In this document: positions 25,471 through 30,000 of the stretch, one piece after another
Layout: each line of letters starts with the position of its first letter
How positions within the stretch are numbered: position 1 is the stretch's first letter
Assembly: GCA_963575745.1 (NCBI GenBank)
Contig: CAUYUJ010016892.1
Span: forward strand, 15,001-45,000
Source of the DNA: Prorocentrum cordatum
Taxonomy: Eukaryota > Sar > Dinophyceae > Prorocentrales > Prorocentraceae
Direction of reading: 5' to 3'
Length of the DNA stretch: 30,000 bases
Translations under genes and position numbers: made by a program
The notes under the pieces: generated by a model
What the model was told of the DNA's origin: nothing
Database searches by the model: none
The model's input: the letters and a program-made list of their open reading frames with translations, nothing else

Positions 25471-27488
25471 GAGGTCGACCCCTGGGACCGCGTCGGGGAG
25501 CTCTGTTCGGACCCTGAGCTCCGGATCCAGGATAAGTGGGACGCGTTTCTCAGGGCTGCCGAAGGTCAGTGGCTGTATTTGTTTCAGATTTCTGGAGGCC
25601 AGTGCGACGAGTATGTTGGGAGGGACAGGCCGATCCAGGTTAAGTGGAAAACTCCGTCTGCCCCCAACCCGCCCAGGTTTCCTAAGTTGTCCCCTCTCGC
25701 CTGTTGGTGGCGCAAGGTCCAGAGTGTGCTGGCCGATCTCAGTAGGTCGCCAGCTGGCGCCCAATGGTCGCAGATCGTCGCAGCTGCTAGGCGTCCTTCT
25801 CGCTTTCACCGTCCACCTGAGACGGCAGAGGTCGCCGCTTGGACGGCGATGCTGGGGCAGGTGCTATTCCTCCCGATGGAGTCGGCGCGGTGCCTCGCCG
25901 ACATCGCGAGCTGCGAGGCGACGAGGCTCCAGCAGGCCTGCGCTCAGGCCAAGGAACGTGAATGGGGGAATTGGGTTGACAAGCACTCGTCTGGGGGCAT
26001 GTCTGCGTTGTACAAGTTTTCGGCCCTCCCCACCCCTTTTCAGCCTGCCTCCCTCTGTCATGGCACCCTTCGGCCCTGCACGTCGCGCGAGTCGATAGAC
26101 TCGAAGAAGAATGGAAGCGTTGGTGGCAAGTCGGAGTTGAGCACCAGCCCCTCAATTGGCCTGAGCTCGGGGGCCCCCTTCCGCGGCCCACTGTGGCCGA
26201 GCTCGTGCGAGCTCTCAAGTCTTTCAAGCCCTCGACGGGCACGGGGTTTGATCGGATCTCCCCGCGCTCTCTTCTGCTGTTGCCGCCTGTTGCTCTCGAG
26301 GCTCTGTGTGATATTGTGCACCACATTGAGCATAAGCGTGAGTTGCCCAGCATGTGGAACCGCATCGTTTTCATTCTCAAGGGGACGGGTGGTGTCAGGC
26401 CGTTGGGGCTCTTGCACGTGTTGGCCAGGGTTCAGTGTCGCCTGAGACGTCCTCTCATCAGGAAGTGGCAGGCCGCCAACTTCAGAGCTTTCTTTTGGAG
26501 TACCCATGGTAAGGCTTCTGAAAAATGCGTTTGGATCCATGCGGCCTGGTCGGAGCATTCCACCTACAAGGACCGTGCGTGTGCCACCCTTTTGCTCGAT
26601 TTAAAAAAGGCGTTTGAGTTGGTTCAGCATCATCATTTGTTGGCCGCTGCGGCGGCCACTAGCTTTCCATTGTGGCAATTGTATCTCTTGGTCCAAATCT
26701 ACCGCGCTCCGCGCATTCTCGATGTTGGGGGTGCTGTTGGGTCCTTGCTTTGTGTTGAGCAAACGATTGTGCCTGGATGTACTTTTGCCACTTGTATGCT
26801 GCAGTTGATTCTCTTAGGCCCTTTGGACGCCGTGCAGGCCGCCTGCCCCGCTGTGCAGCTGTCCGTCAACGTTGACGATTTTGGCCTCATGCGCTGGGGC
26901 ACCGAGTCCCGCGTTGTCGGTGACATCACCGCCGCATGCCAGCACCTGCTGCAGCAGCTGCGCCAGGTCGACTTAAAGTTCGCTCTCGACAAGTCTCGCG
27001 TTTTGAGCAATTTCCCTACGGTTCGCGCTTCCATTGCAGCCAAGTTGAAGAGCCTTCAACCCCTGCCCGTCAGGCCTGAGCGTAATCTCGGCGTTGACTA
27101 CGGCTCGGGCAAGGTTGCTAGTCGAGGCACGGTCCGTGGGCGTGCCGCTTGTATGAGGCCTCGGTTGGTCCGAATGGGTTTCCTCAAGGGCACCAAGCCT
27201 CGTCGCCGCGTGCTCGGGCGCATGGCCCGAGCCGCTCTTGAGTCTTCGGTCCTTTTCGGAGCGTCCGTTATGGGTACCAATGGGCAGGAGTTGGAGGTTC
27301 TTCGAGGTGCGGCTGGCAAGCTGCAGGACCACCGTCAGGATGGCAAGCCTCGGACTTTGAGCCTTCTGCTCTCCCCTGTTCCCCGATTGGACCCCATCTT
27401 TAGAGCCACTTGGTTGCCCGTCAAGTTCTACCTCCATGCGCTCTGGCATCGTTGGCTGCCCCATGAGGCTGGATTTCGGGCTTCGTGA
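25450..27488 (+). pseudogene. LINE A linker and reverse transcriptase, one frameshift inside
   Basis: The linker (about 25450-26050) reads VSWAPPPEVDPWDRVGELCS, ARCLADIASCEATRLQQACA and similar helical sequence. Near 26050 the frame changes; from about 26061 it reads WHPSALHVARVDRLEEEWKR and runs open to the TGA at 27486-27488. RT motifs: TGGVRPLGLLHVLARVQC (motif 1 region), ATLLLDLKKAFELVQ with the motif A Asp at 26598-26600, VEQTIVPGCTFATCM (motif B), QLSVNVDDFGL with the motif C Asp pair at 26874-26879, FALDKSRVLSN (motif D), and ERNLGVDYGSGK (motif E region). All catalytic Asp residues are kept. The enzyme copies LINE RNA at the nicked target. A second shift at about 27440-27480 leads to the next segment. 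Confidence 0.9.
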
Positions 27489-28095
27489 GGCCCGCGGGCA
27501 CCTTTCTAGGCTGGAGCACCCGTGGTCCTCCATTAGGGGCCCCTTTTGCGCCCTGTGGGCCTCGCTCAGGCGTGTGGGTATCGTTGCTACTTCGTCCGCG
27601 TCCTGGATCTGGCCTGATGGGGCCGACGTCAACCCGATGAGCTATTGCCCGGTCACTGTTCAGGAGCTCGTGTTTCGTGCTGTGGAGGCGTGGCAGTATT
27701 GTAAGGTCGCGGAACATCTCGGGGTTGACGACTTCGCCAACGGGCTGATCTTGGGACCCCTGAAGGCCCTCCTTGGCAGCAAGAGTAAGTTGTCGGCCCA
27801 GCAGCAGGGCCACCTCCGCAGCGCGATCATTGGAGGGCAGTGGCTTCAGAAGAGGCAGTGGGCCGCGGGTTACGACACGACTCCCTCATGTCTGCTCTGC
27901 CCCACGCAGGAGGGGGCTCTGCTGCATGGGCACTGCTCTTGCTCTCGCTTGGACTGCCTCGAGGGCAAGCCCAGCTTTTTAGCTGCAGCAGAGGCTGCTG
28001 CCGCTACGTCAGTGCTGGCGTCGCTCCTCGCCGAGCGTTGTCTTGTTCCTTTCCCTTCTCTGAGCCGCCGCCCTCCTGGGTCTCCGATTTGTTAG
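27436..28095 (+). CDS. LINE A region between RT and RNase H, with C-terminal zinc knuckle
   Basis: An open frame continuing the RT polypeptide after a shift at about 27450-27480, with REARGHLSRLEHPWSSIRGP, SYCPVTVQELVFRAVEAWQY and KLSAQQQGHLRSAIIGGQWL. It ends in a knuckle, CLLCPTQEGALLHGHC (27889-27936), a C-x2-C-x8/10-H-C arrangement like the zinc knuckle found after RT in many LINE polyproteins, thought to bind nucleic acid. The frame stops at a TAG at 28093-28095, and the RNase H domain follows in the same frame with only 18 nt between the stop and the first conserved residues. The TAG may be a point mutation or a readthrough site. Confidence 0.75.
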   Translation: MRSGIVGCPMRLDFGLREARGHLSRLEHPWSSIRGPFCALWASLRRVGIVATSSASWIWPDGADVNPMSYCPVTVQELVFRAVEAWQYCKVAEHLGVDDFANGLILGPLKALLGSKSKLSAQQQGHLRSAIIGGQWLQKRQWAAGYDTTPSCLLCPTQEGALLHGHCSCSRLDCLEGKPSFLAAAEAAAATSVLASLLAERCLVPFPSLSRRPPGSPIC

Positions 28096-29058
28096 GGGCT
28101 CGGAGGGCCCTCGGAGTTCACGGGGGATATTTACACTGATGTCTCTGTTTTCGAGGCTCAGTATCCCAGTCTGGCCAGTGCGGGCTTGGGGTGCGTTGCA
28201 TTGCATCAGGGCCGTCTAGAAATTGTCTCGTTTTGTTCAGGGCCGCTCTTGGACCCACTGCAGTGCATCAATGCTGCCGAGCTTGTTGCTGTCATCAATG
28301 TTCTGCGCTTCGCGACTCCGCCAGTGCATGTTGATACGGACTCTGCTTTTGTGGCTGATGGTTTTCATGTGCGTGGCCCAGAGGCTACCCGTGCCTGCGT
28401 CTCTGCGCGCGCTCATCTCTGGAAGGAGTTCTGGAGGCTTGTGGATGACTGGGGCGGGGGGATTGAGATCAGCAAAATAAAGGGTCATGCGACCCAGGTT
28501 GATGTGCAGGCAGGGCGTGGAACCTCTGCGCGTCACCGATGCGGCAGTGCCAAGGCAGACGAGGCTGCCAAGAGCGCTGCTTCCTTTGCCAGGGTTCCAG
28601 AGGCGGCCGTCGCACAGCTACAGGCCAGATGCGAAGTCTTGCATGTCTGGGGCTCCTGGATTGCGCTTCTTTCCGAGGGGCTCGCGGACTGCGGACACCC
28701 CAAGAAGCATGCTCGTGGTTTGCCCCCAGTGCCCCGCTTGGTTCTCGTCAAGGATCCCGTGGCCACCGATCCGGTCAGTCGTGTTCTTGTCGCGCAGGCG
28801 AGCTGCTCGGGTAAGGTGCATGCCCTTGCTAAGTTCCAGCTTTCAGGTGGACCACTTGTGGTCGGCTGCACGCGTTGCGCGTGCTTTGCAGTGACGAGGC
28901 TTTCTGGTTTAGCGTGCCCGTGCCCACCCGAGGTCACTGACCGCGCTCGCAAGACGTTGAAGAGGCTTGCGAAAGGCGAATTCAGACTCAGTGGCAAAGT
29001 CTATCGAGTTCAGTCCTTGATCAGGCTCCCTGTCCTGGCGGCCACGGCGGGTGTCTAG
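28096..29058 (+). CDS. LINE A RNase H domain and cysteine-rich tail
   Basis: In the same frame as the upstream knuckle, beyond one TAG. EFTGDIYTDVSVFEAQ gives the first catalytic Asp (28138-28140), INAAELVAVINVL the Glu (28279-28281), VHVDTDSAFVADG the next Asp (28339-28341), ISKIKGHATQVDVQAG the His (28486-28488) and AKADEAAKSAAS the last Asp (28558-28560). The complete D-E-D-H-D set suggests a functional fold. After the domain a tail contains GCTRCACFAVTRLSGLACPC, likely another zinc-binding module, and Lys/Arg-rich RARKTLKRLAKG, ending at the TAG at 29056-29058. There is no ATG between the upstream TAG and the first Asp, so independent translation is unlikely. Confidence 0.87.
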   Translation, partial: GLGGPSEFTGDIYTDVSVFEAQYPSLASAGLGCVALHQGRLEIVSFCSGPLLDPLQCINAAELVAVINVLRFATPPVHVDTDSAFVADGFHVRGPEATRACVSARAHLWKEFWRLVDDWGGGIEISKIKGHATQVDVQAGRGTSARHRCGSAKADEAAKSAASFARVPEAAVAQLQARCEVLHVWGSWIALLSEGLADCGHPKKHARGLPPVPRLVLVKDPVATDPVSRVLVAQASCSGKVHALAKFQLSGGPLVVGCTRCACFAVTRLSGLACPCPPEVTDRARKTLKRLAKGEFRLSGKVYRVQSLIRLPVLAATAGV

Positions 29059-29111
29059 GTTTTCTACGCCCGTGGGTCTTCGCCTGGTCGAGGGAGCCGT
29101 GTCCGCCAGTG

Positions 29112-29146
29112 GGGCCGAAGGCGGTTGCAAGGTGCGCCTTCGGCCC
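29112..29146 (+). other. 3' UTR stem-loop of LINE A
   Basis: GGGCCGAAGGCG (29112-29123) and CGCCTTCGGCCC (29135-29146) pair perfectly over 12 bp with an 11-nt loop. It lies 54 nt after the RNase H stop and about 50 nt before the 3' boundary. In stringent LINEs a 3' hairpin is the RT recognition signal; that role here is inferred from position. Confidence 0.7.
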
Positions 29147-29196
29147 TGCTTTCACTGCTGGAGGTGGACAGACTCTGCCCGCCCCCAGGTTGCGCC

Positions 29197-29751
29197 CGGA
29201 GGAGGAGGAGGAGGAGGAGGAGGAGGAGGAGGACGAGGAGGAGGAGGGAGGAGGAGGAGGGAGGCGAGGAGGAGGAGGAGGAGGAGGAGGAGGAGGAGGA
29301 GGAGGAGGGGAGGAGGAGGAGGAGGAGGTGGAGGAGGAGGAGGAGGAGGAGGAGGAGGAGGAGGAGGTGGAGGAGGAGGAGGAGGAGGAGGAGGAGGAGG
29401 AGGAGGAGGAGGAGGAGGAGGAGGAGGAGGAGGAGGAGGAGGAGGAGGATGAAGAGGAGGAGGCCAGAGGAGGAGGAGGAGGAGGAGGCCGGAGGAGGAG
29501 GAGGAGGAGGAGGCCGGAGGCCGGAGGAGGAGAAGGAGGAGGAGGAGGAGGCCAGAGCAGGAGGCCAGAGGATGAGTCCAGAGGAGGAAGAGGAGGAGGT
29601 GGAGGCAAAGGAGGAGGAGGAGGCCAGAGGAAGAGGAGGAGGAGGAGGAGGAGGAGGAGGAGGCCAGAGGAGGAGGAGGAGGAGGAGGAGGAGGAGGAGG
29701 AAGAGGAAGAGGAAGAGGAAGAGGACGAGGAACAGGAAGAGGAAGAGGAAT
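29197..29751. repeat. (GGA)n array at the 3' edge of LINE A
   Basis: About 555 bp of GGA triplets with GGCC, GTG and GAA interruptions. AGGAGGCC(A/G)GAGG recurs as a higher-order spacer from about 29458. The strand matches the array on the 5' side. Gly/Glu or Pro/Ser/Leu homopolymer-like frames through it are not genes. Confidence 0.95.
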
Positions 29752-29867
29752 GATACTACTACTACTACTAATAATACTAATACTACTAATAATGATAATA
29801 CAACGGAGAAGAATAATACGAAGAAGAAGACGACGCCGAATACGAAAACGACTAATACTAAGAATGA

Positions 29868-29899
<32 letters not shown>

Positions 29900-30000
29900 A
29901 TATTAATAAAAGTAATACTAATAAAAAGAAAAATAATAGGAATACTCATAATACGAGTACGAATAATAATAATAATCATACTATGACTACTTATAATAAT
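29752..30000. repeat. AT-rich degenerate trinucleotide array
   Basis: Composition changes within a few bases from GGA-rich to TAC/TAA/AAT triplets (TACTACTAC, AATAATAC, ACTACTACTACT near 29870-29897). Strong three-base periodicity is kept through a long degenerate stretch that runs off the right edge. Stop codons are abundant on the plus strand in two frames. Confidence 0.9.

Larger units (their letters stand above)
23386..29196 (+). mobile_element. LINE (non-LTR) retrotransposon A, full-length, mostly preserved
   Basis: About 5.8 kb. Spliced-leader relic, short 5' UTR, ORF1, APE-type endonuclease, linker, reverse transcriptase, C-terminal zinc knuckle, RNase H, cysteine-rich tail, and a 3' UTR with a 12-bp perfect hairpin. 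It lies between two (GGA)n arrays on the same strand. There is no poly(A) tail, and any target duplication would be hidden in the microsatellite. Catalytic residues of endonuclease, RT and RNase H are all present, but the reading frame changes at about 24573, 24700, 25448, 26050 and 27450, and a TAG at 28093-28095 interrupts one frame. It is therefore a recent, probably inactive copy, unless some breaks are sequencing errors or recoding sites. Confidence 0.9.

Overview
This window reads as nuclear DNA from a dinoflagellate, and nearly all of it is repeats. The strongest evidence is two near-perfect copies of the 22-nt dinoflagellate spliced leader (DinoSL) at 15500-15521 and 23386-23407, each with one mismatch. 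Each copy sits at the exact 5' end of a LINE-type retrotransposon. The GC-rich composition, very long GGA/TCC and TCG arrays, LINE proteins with a RanBP2-like zinc finger and an RNase H domain, and the lack of compact gene arrangement all fit. Prorocentrum-like genomes carry this kind of repeat load, but the genus is inference only.

Layout. 1-800: ten-copy ~90-bp minisatellite. 940-2100: TTGGGG-rich minisatellite in a 532-bp higher-order repeat. 2100-9700: intergenic DNA with TCC, TCG and GGA arrays, a ~125-bp terminal-inverted-repeat (TIR) element in three copies, GC-rich hairpins, two MITEs, and one short exon-like coding piece (8684-9012). 9700-15300: non-coding DNA holding a nest of three MITE-like families (10959-13497) and a 249-bp tandem duplication. 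15500-~21925: LINE element B, complete in layout but badly decayed. 22365-22830: a probable minus-strand coding fragment with a C-x2-C/C-x2-C motif, next to a foldback element. 23386-~29196: LINE element A, with ORF1, endonuclease, reverse transcriptase, zinc knuckle, RNase H and a 3' hairpin, catalytic residues retained but several frame breaks. 29197-30000: a long GGA array that changes abruptly to an AT-rich degenerate trinucleotide array.

How the parts fit together. Both LINEs start at the spliced-leader sequence and are bounded on both sides by the same GGA/TCC microsatellite on the same strand. The simplest reading is that LINE RNA was trans-spliced to DinoSL, copied in full including the leader, and inserted into trinucleotide microsatellites. 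In element B the upstream TCC array plus the TAG inside the leader relic would form a polypyrimidine tract and 3' acceptor, so the target site could itself supply the next trans-splicing signal. This is the most interesting system in the window. No rRNA gene, convincing tRNA, CRISPR array or bacterial gene was found.
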